64,000 nt of DNA from Casuarina equisetifolia (Eukaryota; Streptophyta; Magnoliopsida; Fagales; Casuarinaceae), in contig CM052359.1 of NCBI GenBank assembly GCA_028551475.1, positions 15,811,583 to 15,875,582 of the forward strand, in the 5' to 3' direction. How positions within the stretch are numbered: position 1 is the first letter of the stretch; the number at the start of each line of letters is the position of its first letter. Under the pieces are notes generated by a model that made no database searches, was not told where the DNA came from, and saw nothing but the letters and a program-made list of their open reading frames with translations. Positions 23,253 to 35,400 of this stretch are shown piece after piece. A program made the translations under genes and the position numbers.

Positions 23253-25922
23253 GTAATGGGCATTTGCATTTGGATATGTTTGTTCTGCTATGGCTTCATG
23301 TCTGCAAGCGCTAAGACTGTAGGTGGAGATGGGAACATTCTGGGTACTGTTTTCATTGAGCGGAAAATAGCCATTGGGAGCATTGATCATGATTTTGTAT
23401 GTGCAACCGTGGATTGGTGGCCTCCTGAGAAATGTGACTATGGGTCATGCAGCTGGGGTCGTGCTTCTCTGCTTAATTTGGTATGTGTTCTTAGCTACGT
23501 TTCCTTTAGATAATGAAAGAATTTTGAAGCTCGATGGTTTAGGAGTTGAAAGTGCTAGCTTTTATCGTTTGTAGTCTTCCATGAACGTTTTAACTACGCC
23601 CATTTATTTTACGCATTAAAAAAAAAAAACCCAAATCACATTTGTGAGACTGGTTAAAACTCGTTTCATCATTCTCATTTGCAGGATCTTGGCAACAATA
23701 TTCTATTAAGTGCTATAAAAGGTGAGAATACTTAAACGTCTGGTTGTTCCTCCTATCCAGGATTTCCTCCTGGTTTATGTTTGTTAGCTCTTCCAATCTT
23801 TCCTTTTTTGGAGTCTAAACAGTACCATCCAAATATGGTGCAGCTTTTTCTCCCCTCAAACTTCGACTTGGGGGCACTCTGCAGGATAAGGTCATATATA
23901 ACACTAAAGACAACATGCAACCTTGTATTCCTTTTGCCAAGAATACCTCCGAGATGTTTGGTTTCACCAAGGGTTGCTTTCCCATGCATAGATGGGATGA
24001 ATTGAACAGTTTCTTCAAGAAAGCTGGGTAACAAGAATTCTTCCTCTTGTGGACCTTTGCAAATTTATTTTCTACAAATGTTAAAACTATCTAAGAATCC
24101 TTGGTCTATTTTAGGGCTAAGATAATTTTCGGGGTAAATGCCCTCAACGGACGATCTATACAAGCTGATGGGTCGGCAACTGGAGCTTGGAACTACACAA
24201 ACGCTGAATCTTTTATACGTTATACAGTCGGAAAGAACTATACCATTCATGGTTGGGAACTCGGTAAGAACAACATTCCTCATTAACCCCACTCTTCTGC
24301 ATGATTTGGAAGCACCTCTGTTGCATACCACAATGCTCCAAAATCATATCGGACACCGTGTATTAGTTAATTTATTCACTCAAACTCTTCAAAGTTTCGT
24401 TGTAACGATTTATACTTAAATGCACTTTCTGCTTGTAATTTATGGAGATCTGGGTTTGTCAGGAAACGAATTGGCTGGAAATGGAGTCGGAACAAGAGTT
24501 GCGGCAGATCAGTATGCGGTGGACACTGTCAAATTTCGAAGCATTGTCCAAAATATTTACAAGGAGATAGAGCCGAAGCCACTGATTATAGCACCGGGAG
24601 GATTCTTTGATGCAAACTGGTTCCAAGGATTCATACACAAGGCAAACAGATCTCTGGATGTCGTCACCCACCACATTTATAATCTGGGCCCAGGTAGAGC
24701 AAACTGATTTTTCTTTTAGGGTTCTTCAGTTTCCAGTCCTATCAAATAGTGATCTAGTTCGACATAATTCATTGAACTCAAAGTGCAGGAGTTGATAAGC
24801 ACCTCGTTGAGAAGATCCTCGACCCATCCTATCTTGATAAAGGGGCCGCTACGTTCAGCAACCTGCATCAGATTCTCAAGAAAACTGAAACTTCAGCAAC
24901 TGCGTGGGTTGGAGAGGCAGGAGGAGCTTACAATAGCGGCCACAATCTTGTCACCAATGCATTCGTGTTCACCTTCTGGTACTTCTGGCTATCATCCACA
25001 AAGTTCTAGTAATCAGTTCCATGAACGATTTTCGTTTAAGTAATGCCATTTTGGTTATCATAATCAGGTACTTAGATCAGCTTGGAATGACATCGGCTTA
25101 TGACACAAAGACATACTGCAGACAGACGTTGATTGGTGGAAACTACGGTCTACTTAACACCACTACCTTTAAACCAAATCCGGACTACTACAGGTTCTTG
25201 AGCTTTCCAAGTTTATCAAGACACTTTCAAGTCAAATCACACTTTTCAGTTCATTAATATATTAATTAGATTACCAGATTGTAACAAACCAGCTTAGTGA
25301 AGACATTAGACTAAAATATTGTTTCTTCCTATTAACAGTGATGATAAGTGACGAGATCAATTGGAGTCTTTTCTAATTCTTTGCTTTCTTCAATGCAGTG
25401 CTCTTCTGTGGCACCGACTAATGGGAAAAGGAGTTCTGTCAACAAGATTTTCCGGGCCTAAGAAAATACGTGCTTACGCTCACTGTGCAAAACATTCTGT
25501 AAGTTTCCTTCGTATTCAATTATCAAAACAGGTATGCATTATCTATTTGTGATCTGATGAGATTCTACGTCATGCAGGGAGGTATCACAGTGTTATTACT
25601 GAACCTAGACAACAGCACCACTGTCCAGGCCAAAGTAGCCCTGAACACTAGTACGAGTCCAAGGCAGACGCGAAGGGCTCATAAACACCATAAAAGAAAC
25701 ATCCCAAGGGAGGAATACCATCTAACAGCAAAAGATGGGAATTTACACAGCCAAACCATGCTGCTAAATGGAAAGATTTTAGATGTAAATTCATCTGGGC
25801 ACATACCTCCTCTGGAGCCTTTGTATGTTAAATCATCAAACGCGATAGAGGTGGCTCCTTTCTCTGTTGTATTTGCTCACATCCCAAATCTTGTTCTCCC
25901 TGCTTGCCGTCGGAGGCACTAG
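23235..25922 (+). CDS. GUS3: heparanase-like glycoside hydrolase family 79 protein (GUS3-like), nine exons
   Basis: Exons: 23235-23480, 23685-23721, 23844-24027, 24115-24263, 24463-24693, 24789-24978, 25068-25193, 25399-25498, 25578-25922, giving 535 residues. All introns are GT-AG and 79-205 bp. An N-terminal hydrophobic stretch ([19 protein letters not shown]) is a likely signal peptide, so the product should act in the secretory route, wall or vacuole. The GH79 core follows: [16 protein letters not shown], then [12 protein letters not shown]. The acid/base glutamate is E208 in GNELAGNG and the nucleophile is E325 in [12 protein letters not shown]. The tail has [17 protein letters not shown] and ends in CRRRH. 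The family hydrolyses beta-glucuronides or related glycans of proteoglycans; the plant substrate is not known from sequence. The frame is open at every junction. It faces the PHT4 gene tail to tail, with 557 bp between stop codons. Confidence 0.95.
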
Positions 25923-26479
25923 ATGGAACTTAGGTTTGTTTCATCGTAATCAAATAAGAAAGAGAATATACAAGGAAAGGACTTCACTTTTAGGCATATG
26001 AGTTAATATCTTCCATATAAACTGCTTTTAGGCAAATGAAATCTTTCTTTCCCTTTTTTTTTTTTAATAATTAAGAAAGGAAGTCAGGTAAGTGGTAAGA
26101 TACACAACACGTTCTATAACCACCATACTATGTTCTTGAGTTCCAAATAGAGAGAGTCTACAGTTCTATTCGGATCATTCTCAGCAGCCTGTGGAATGGC
26201 TCCAAATATTCTTGACTTGTTGAAAATGCATGTTCAATATTTCCTTTGGTGGCTAATCCATGAAAGTCAAAATATACAATGCTGTAACGTGTAATCCAAC
26301 GAATGACACTGGTAATATGCAGTCATCTCTCCTATATGGTTATACAATCAGATGTCCATCTGATTAGTCAATACCCACTCAATTCTATCAACCAAATCAA
26401 ATTAGTAGTGCATGGCGCTGGGATGACTTCAATTGGTATGATTCATTGAGAATATTCAATCGAAAGAACACAAACAAGT
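25923..26479. other. intergenic region between two convergent genes
   Basis: This 557-bp space holds the 3' untranslated regions of both genes. AATAAG near 25953 is a plausible poly(A) signal for the forward gene. A T run lies at 26052-26064. No coding signal. Confidence 0.6.
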
Positions 26480-29400
26480 TCAGTCTCTCTTGGAAAATGT
26501 TTGAGGCTTACTGCTGGCGAATGACAACCATACGACTGTGCCAGTCAAGTAGAAGAAGATTGATGGTGCAAATAATGACACCTACATAAAATAGAGACAA
26601 ATGATAAACTGCATAATATGGAGGAAATATGAAAGATACTAGTCCAAATAAAGAAAAAACGCTACAAACAGTATGTCAGACTTACACTCCATGAATGAGT
26701 CAAATCAAGAAGATAACCCGTGAGGGCTACACCTACAATGCCAGGTACTGCACCAACCGTGTTGGTAATACCCTGAACCAAGAATTTCAAGAAACGACAA
26801 CTTCAAAGAATAATCATTGACTTGTCACAACTCTGTTTTGATCAGCAGTTAGCCATGTCTGTGGTACAACTATTTTAGGATAGTGATATCTTCTTCACTT
26901 AGAGCTATGAGCACAAGATGGTTGAATAGTCAAATTTTTTGAAATAAGCATAATATTTCACTAAGATGTGACTGCCTGAAAGAATGAGATTGAAAAAGCA
27001 GAATACTAAATGCAGTGAATTTTTTCAGGTACAAAGCTCATATCCTCCCCTTTGCCCACAGAAGGATAATGAGACATTTATTACCTTTATATGAAGAGAT
27101 ACAGAAACGATATAGAAAATAACGGCAAAAGGGATAACCAACACAGATTATCCTAGAGGTGCCTATTATGTTGCATGGAGACTAAACTGAGCAGAGGTTT
27201 ATGAGATTAATCAAACTATATATCTCAATACTCATGAAAGGAAACTTTAATAAGGAATTCTACTAAAAGAGAAATTAGGAACTTATGTAGAATTACATAC
27301 CAAAAGTATACTCGCATATTCAGGTGACATATCTTGGTGGGTACAGTAGAGTCCTGTGCCAATAACTGAATTAATAGTCTGCAGGAGAATATTTATCTCC
27401 TATGTCTTTTCCACCACGCAAACAAAGTACTATAAAGTTGGATTTTTATATACCTGACAGGGCAAAGCTTGAGAAGGCTAATCCACCAGTTAGAATTCCC
27501 ACCATTTCCCAAGATGGTAATCCTAGATCCAGCGATGATAGAGTCATGCAAATTGCAGGCGACAAAAAGGCAATTGATTGACAAATCTTCCGTACCTACA
27601 TGGATGAAATTAGTGAATTAGATATATTAAGAATCACCCTTTTTTTTTCCTTTAAAAAAGTATAAAATTATGTTAAGAACAAAATTGATATCAAGCAGAG
27701 TTAGACCATCTTGGGATGCTATTTGCTCTTATATCATATTATGCCACATCCTTTGCCATTTCGATTGCAGATTTAGCATTTCCAATTGTTCCAAGCAATA
27801 GGTTTTCACGGAAAAATATTAGTTAAAAAATTCACATCTACAGAAGCAACTCACATCAGCAACAATAGGAAGAGAAATACATATCAATGCAAGAGAGCTT
27901 TCCTTTTCAATTCAGTGATGTAAACTAGTCAAATAGATTGGAGTTCTTCCAAGAAGATAATGACTAATACAAAGAGAAAGAAGCAGTAGTTTAGAGTTTC
28001 TGCTCACCGTAGTGACTTCCACTCCATTTGAAATCAAGTGATCAGCCAATTGCGCTGCAATGCTTGTTACAAAGATTGAAGCCAGTGGAGGAAGAATAGA
28101 GACCTGAAAGGGAGTATCTCTGATTCGTAAGGACATAAGTTTCTTGTAAGCCTTATGTTAAGGAAACCAGGCATCAGTTGTGTGTGCTTTACTGCCTGGG
28201 GTATTAGTTTTGTTGGAATTTCCATCTCCTAGGTTTAAGCTTTTGCCTAAACATCTCAAAATTGTCCACACTGTTTATTATTGAATTCCATCTGCCAAGG
28301 CTGCTTGCTCCATTCTTGTCTCAGTTTCGTCTGGCCCTGGATGTAAGAATGTTTTAGGTGTTCTGGATAGTTCAAGTTCATGCTTTGTTATGGTTATATA
28401 TTTGTGGTATTTGCAAAAAACATAAAAAGAATTATCTATATATATATATATATATATATATGTTTATCTTTTTTCGGGCATTCAATTATGTTGAACTCCT
28501 TTTACCTATAAACTTTTATTATTTTTCCCTTTAGAACATATTTAAGGCTTAAGACATAATTAAGTTCAAAATATGTAATAGCCTGGTGTTTTGAACTGAG
28601 TTTAGTGGTTGACTAATTGCACTAATCTAATACTTTTGCAGAAAGAACATAAGGATGGATAAAAATTTCCATATACTTAAATCCTTATCCTTCTTGTCAA
28701 ACTGTTTCTTTTCAAACATAACGCCTTATGTGTAACAATAAATGGCATCAACACTTCAGAATAGTATAATGCTCAAAAAGTTCAGAAATTGAATCACCAA
28801 TCCTTCACATTTGATTCCATGAGATACCCCTATTCTTTAGATCTCCAAACTTTGTGACCAGCATTTCACTGGAATATTATAGAAGGTTTTGGCCCATCAA
28901 ATTATTATATTTTAGTCAACCAGATTCATACCCAGCTTAAAAAGAAAAGATCATTACTTCTAATTACCTTATTATTGAATTACCTAATTCAGAAACGAAT
29001 ACCAACTTCGTAGCAGCAGATGTATTCCAGCAGATACAATATGTTGTAACAGGTTGCCAATGTGTCAAGAAGGGTGAGGATGATGTTTCAGAATGAGTAA
29101 AGCATCTATTATATGTTCAATAAATGTTATTGCCATATTATTGACCAGTTCATTACCAAATAATAACGTTTCATGTATACAAGAATGTGCTAGAATAATA
29201 AAAAGCAATAGAAAACATATTTTTCATTTACGCTTACCTCCGCAGCTTCTGTCAAATTCAGGTTCAGCTCCTCACTGGATAGCATGAAGCTAAAACTTGA
29301 GTTCTTTGAAACATAGAAGAAACAATAAAACAAAGAAAAAGCAAGATTGTCTAAAATTTTGAAGCACGATAACTATAAAAATAATTCAAGAAGAAGGAAA

Positions 29401-32400
29401 AGAAGAAATGTATCACAATCTAATTAGTTCAGGAAATTATTCATTTAAGCTTGAGAATAATTAAAATTTTGCACAATTTTATTATCATTGTTTACGAGCT
29501 TAGACATGTTTAAAGCAGAAACAAGAATATTAAAAATTTGCAACACCCGAAGACCAAAAGCAGCCTTTTGGCTTTGACTCAGGTTGTAAACGTAGAAAAC
29601 AAGTTGGAAGGATCTCAGGGATCCATTCACTTCAGAAGTTGGGTTGGGGGGGGGGGGGGGGGGGGGGGGGTGGGGGGATGGGAATAGCGGGGAACACATT
29701 TGGACTACCCTGCTTGCTCAGTATTAATGTCAAGTTATGAGAAAACCCCTTCGCATCAAATTGATTACTTTTTTGGTCAAAGTTCCTAGTCACAGTTTGT
29801 TAAAAATGTTAATTATAAAGCTTGAGCACACCTTCTATTTTAAACTAGCCAAAGCCTTTTGCTAAAATGATTTCACTTAGACTAGATAATATCAAGGTTT
29901 TAAAACATTTGGGTAAACATTAAAGACAGGTTTTAACCACCAACACCCACCCACCCCTCCCCTCCACAACCACCACACAAAGCCCTAAGCTCTTATTTGA
30001 ATGTTCTAATGGAATAAGAAATCCTTTCGGTTTTCTTTAAAATCAATTCTTTCACCTGCAGTACGGATAAACAATTTCAATAGTGCTGGAGGACAATGTA
30101 CAATGCAAGTGACAAATGAAATGGACAAACTGATGCACAAAACCACAGAGCAAGAGTCGAGGATATAGCCAGTTAATAAGTAAGTCAATAATCACAAAAG
30201 GTACCTAAAATATGTAGGAAGCCAAGACAGGCAAGTGTAGTGACCCCAACTTCCACAAAAGTGAGCATATATCATTGCCCATACCGCTTGGCTTTTGAAA
30301 AATGCCCTCCATGGAACTTCCTATTATACAAGATCCAGTAATAAAACAGGGCAACAACATAAGAATTAGCTGAAGGTTATAAAAGAGGCTAAATGGATAA
30401 CACAGTTTTTGCAAGGATTAGCCCAACAACAATTCACACAGTTCAAAAATTCACTACAGAAGATATTTGCACCTTGTATTAGTCAAGGCATGACCTAAGA
30501 TGCTAATTTGGCAGAAGGACCTATACTATTGTTTTCATTAGCTTTAGATGATGCCATTAGCTTTAAGTCATTATGAGCATGCAAGTTGACCAGCCATAGG
30601 TATAATTGTTTCCCTTCTTCTTTCTTTCTTTTTTTTAAAAAAAAAAAAAAAAAAATTCTTGTAGAACCTTATTTGATCAAAAGCTTAGCAAAACTCTTGA
30701 TTTAAAACCATCTGGAGCATAAATATGCAGTTTATCAAACAGAAAACCAAATGCAAGTCTAAAAACACCAAACCATAGGGACTCATGGCATCTTTCCTTG
30801 TTTTTTGCCAGCTGCTTAACCAATTCTGACAAGGCTGATCAACTTCCACAGCCAGTGAGGAAGTACCCATAGAAGGACAATGACATGGATTTGAGGAGAC
30901 TCATCGCTTTCTTCAACAAACTCCACAAGCCATCAGTCTCTGGCCATAAAAAACGCACACCCACGAGTCTCTGGCAACCCCACACCCATGGGTTTCTGCT
31001 GACTCATGAACCACTGGTCTCTAGTAGGTGTTTTGTGACTCGTAAGCTATGGATCTTAAGGCCATAGAGACTCATGGCCATAGCAGTGAAGGGTGATCCT
31101 TCATGGCCTCCTATGGTTAGGAACTCTATGGCCACAAAGGTTGACTGGCTATGGGTATACTTGTTTTCTGGTGCTCTTGTTTTTCAGTTTGTAACTTTTT
31201 CTGTTGAAGGGGGGTCATTGTGCTCTAATGTTCATTTCTATTATTTATTTGAATAAATATTAACAAAATCGTATCTTATATTTGTCCAAAGCAATGATCT
31301 TAAATTTCTCAGATTGGAAATCAGAGTGTTAAATCACAAAGCCATGGAAGGATAATGGCTTTATGAGATGCTTTCCCTTGCTTTAACTAGCTGGTTAACC
31401 ACACTTCAGCAAGGCAAAAGATGGATGTAACTAATCATTTTTGCTTTATCACATTTAGAATAATGCAACACTAATCTTCTAACAAATGGTCATTGGACCA
31501 AATGGCATCTTCTCCCTAAATACATGAGTTAAGAGGTCAGATCAAAGGTTCAATCCACAGACATAGCAAGCAATATTTATCCATCAAAGAAGAAGAAAAC
31601 TCCCTTTTTTCAATGTCAATACAGCTTAAAGTGTAGAGTTTTAAGATGATCTAACTGAGTGCATTTGTGGCAGTTAATTAGCTGGAAGAGCAGCTCAGAA
31701 TCTTAGCCCCAAGAAGCGTGGTTTATCTAAGGAATGATTTGGAGATGCTAATTAGATAGTTGCACTTGACTTAGAAATGTAAACCGGCAACCCAGGACAA
31801 GTAATAATTCAAACTCAGTACAGACCTAAACTCTTCTTTAAGAACTCAAATTTCCATACTTTCCCTCTACCTTGAAAAAATAGAAGAATGAAAACAACAG
31901 AGAAAAAATTTGAAAATGCTTTATACCTTTAATTTGCCAACTAACTCTCCCGGAGACATATTCCACGATTGTGTCATGGAGGCAGACTGAGACCCTGTCA
32001 GATAGGCAACATAGTAGATGAACAAATGAAAAAGTAAGCAAATATGTAAGAACATATTTGATTGAAGAATTGTGGGGTCAGTATAAGCACCCAACTTTTC
32101 ATTTATTACATTAATTACAATGTCTAGGACAAGTCCATTTATGTACTATGCAATACCATCCTTATTAACTCATGCATAAGCATTGAAACCAAATGTAAAA
32201 GTACGTGACATCACAGAATAAAAAGCAATGCCAGTGCTTATGATAGTGCCTCATAAAGATGCAAATGAACAGGCCACTGATTGCTTGTGTTTGGACGGTA
32301 GTCAAGGCAAAAAAATGACGTAGTTGCTGGTTTATGAGAGCTGAACGTTATGTTATTCACAAGTTTATTTACGCATTTTCCTTTTAGTTAGTCACCACAC

Positions 32401-35400
32401 TATGGTCTTTTAGGTCATTTCCTTTAGTTGGTTTCAACCCAAGTACGACTAGGATTCATTATGACTAGAAGGCTGCTGATCAACTTCAATACTTTGAATC
32501 TTGGAACTACTTGCTTACAATTTGTTGATGGACCTCGTTAGCTTTAACTCATATCAGGATTACTCATGAGCTCTAATTTCATGTTGTTCATTTAGTCCCT
32601 CTTCTGAATCTCTAACTGTATTTGACACACTTAGGCAACAAATGCAAGAACCAATCAAAGCCATGCAAGAGCAACTGCAAACCTCCAAATCAAATGATAG
32701 ACTCCCAAGGAAAGATGAAATTGTATGTGAGAATAGAATCAAAGGAGGTTTCCCATTGAATGATGGATAGCAATCAGGGTAAAACTCTCACATGGGGGGG
32801 CATTAAAATTGTTGGTGAAGGCAGGATGCCTCACAGGAATATTTTTCAAATCAAGGCAGTGGCATAGGATGCAGTTTCCAAAAATAAGGTACCCTTATCC
32901 ACATCAAAATGTCATCACTGTCAGTATAATCAGAATAAAATTCATTCTAAAGGGCAGAGCTCTTACAATCTAAGTTACTAAAACCAGGGCTCCCTAATCC
33001 TAGATCCCTAAAATCATGGACTTTGACGAGAGAGTACTTTGACGTAAAAGTGAATGCCTTCACTTGTGATAGTTGTCTAGATCTATGAGTTTTATGAAGT
33101 GGTTACCGAACATAGACCACTTCTTTCAATGGTACTATCAGCAACTCCCAACCCTCGGAAAATAAGAGGGTTGGGAGTTGCCAAAGTGAAGCTTATAGAT
33201 AGTCTGAGAAAGTGACAAAGCAATCCTCATTAAGAGGAACAAGACAACGGTACTTGATTGTGTGCAAATGGAGCAATCTTCAAGAGAAGCATTTTTCTGT
33301 ATCTTGTCAAGTTATTTTTTCAGATCAATGGAATAGTATGAACTCATTACTCATAAGGTAGCACAATTTTGGAAGTTCACAATAAGATGTGAAGAAGGCA
33401 AAGATGAGGTTATGATCTAAAATAGGTTGAGGAGATGCCTCAGTTATGACCTTAACAAGAGGCTTGTCTTCCATGGTACTAAGACCAAGCATATACCTAA
33501 GTCAAAGATTATGAGAAAATCAGCATCTCCAAATTATGAGGCATACACACAAACACAGAGCACAACATACAAGTCTTAACCTCCTGGGAGCAGTTATTTG
33601 CTCAGACTCCACATCTAAAATTCAATCCCAGTAGTGCACTGCTTCTCAGGGATAACAAAGAGAACAGAATGCCTAATGAGCCTTATAACCTGAATTCATG
33701 AGTTTAATGCTTAAAGGCTTGCATCGCCTCTAACTATGCCAATTAGCTCTTGTCATTGATGTGCAGGAGTAAATAAGTCAAGGGAGGAACACAAAAGATA
33801 GATCCATGAGCTTGGACTTGATGAGTTCAAGCACATAGATCGACTTTATCCTACCCATCAAGGTTAAGTCATAGTCACCTTATTTCAAATAAATAAATGA
33901 GGGAGTGCCTAGGGTAGATGTGGTCAAGATCTTTCGACACAACTAAGACATACAATTAGTGAAGGAGTAGAATCTTCAATACCCATGTCAAGTTTGGAGA
34001 CAATAGTTGCAAGGTTATCAAAGACTTCTGGAGTTGCATTAATGCTATCTCATCAAATTGTATCACATGCTTATGGTCAAGCTCCTCCCACCCTGACCAA
34101 TACAAAGAATCATTGGTTGAAACAACCTCTGCAACTGTGAAGGAGAGATGCTTGTCCCTATTTAGTTGTAAGGACAATCTATAGTGCAAGGTCATCATCA
34201 CGGATATGGAAAATATCACCTGGAGTAGACAATGGAATTTTCATCTAGATGCAATGATTTGTGGTTGCTTAATCTCATGCTCATTTAAGTTTACAGATTA
34301 CCATATCCAACTTATCCTTCACCTCTGAAGCCTAATGATGAAGGTGACCGAAAAAAGAATGGCTTGATGTCATAAGCCTTACAAAGTTTGAAAGGGCAGC
34401 TAATAAAGAGTCCATCATGTTCTCCGTGGTCACCAAAGGAATTTCTATAGATTCTATGGAGGAGACACCAGAAAAGGTTTTAGGAATTCAAAAATGTCTA
34501 CCTTGGATATCTTACATACCACTTACCATGTATGTATGATGACCAACATGCTGTAAATTCTGTTCTGGGAGCAACTCCTCCTAATTTTCCTCAACAAAGA
34601 TTTATTATAACTGAATTGACGAGGCAAACAGATGAAATCCTTCAGAAGAGATTCATCAATTGAAGATAACACCTTGCATAGTGCCTACCTGCCTAACACC
34701 TAAGAAGGATGACTCCCTGGAAATTCGTGTGGACAGTTAAGCCATCAATAAAATCACGATAAAGTACCATTTTCCCATCCTAAAGCTTGGTTCATGTGGC
34801 CCTGATGGCAGAACCATTGACCTTTTCATAGATCAACCTGAAGAGCAGCTACCTCACGTCAAAATCTACCCTGGAGATGGGTAGAAGACCACCTACAAGA
34901 GAAAGGTAGGTTTATATGAATGGCTAATAATGGAATTTAGCCTATCAATACACCAAATACCATTTTCAGAATAATGCTGCAAGTATGAAGGATTTTCGTA
35001 GGTGAACTCCTGATCATATACTTAAATGACATCCTTATATTGAGTAAGTTGAAAGAGCAATATTTGGGCCAACTCATATGTTTCTTGCCGTCCAGAGACG
35101 GGAAACCTTTTTGTGCCAACCTTAAGAGATTCTCCTTCTACACTAATTGAATTATCTTTCCAGGGGATCATAGTGCCCTCTGTTGGAATATCTATTGACC
35201 CACATAAAATTTCGGGCAATGGAAGATTGGCTTGAGTCTAAGACATCTATGACCTTTTAAGTTTTCACTAGCTTACGATCTTTAGTGGTTGGTTCATCAA
35301 AGGAGTTGGAACAATTCTATATCTCATCACAAACAGCATGAAACAAGGGGAATTCAAGTAAGCCAGGCCGGATGCCAAAGTGTTAGGGGGGTTCAAAAAG

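Noticed and set aside
22996..23256. Upstream ORF overlapping the GUS start
   Set aside because: Its first codon is TTG, not ATG, and it is out of frame with the gene.
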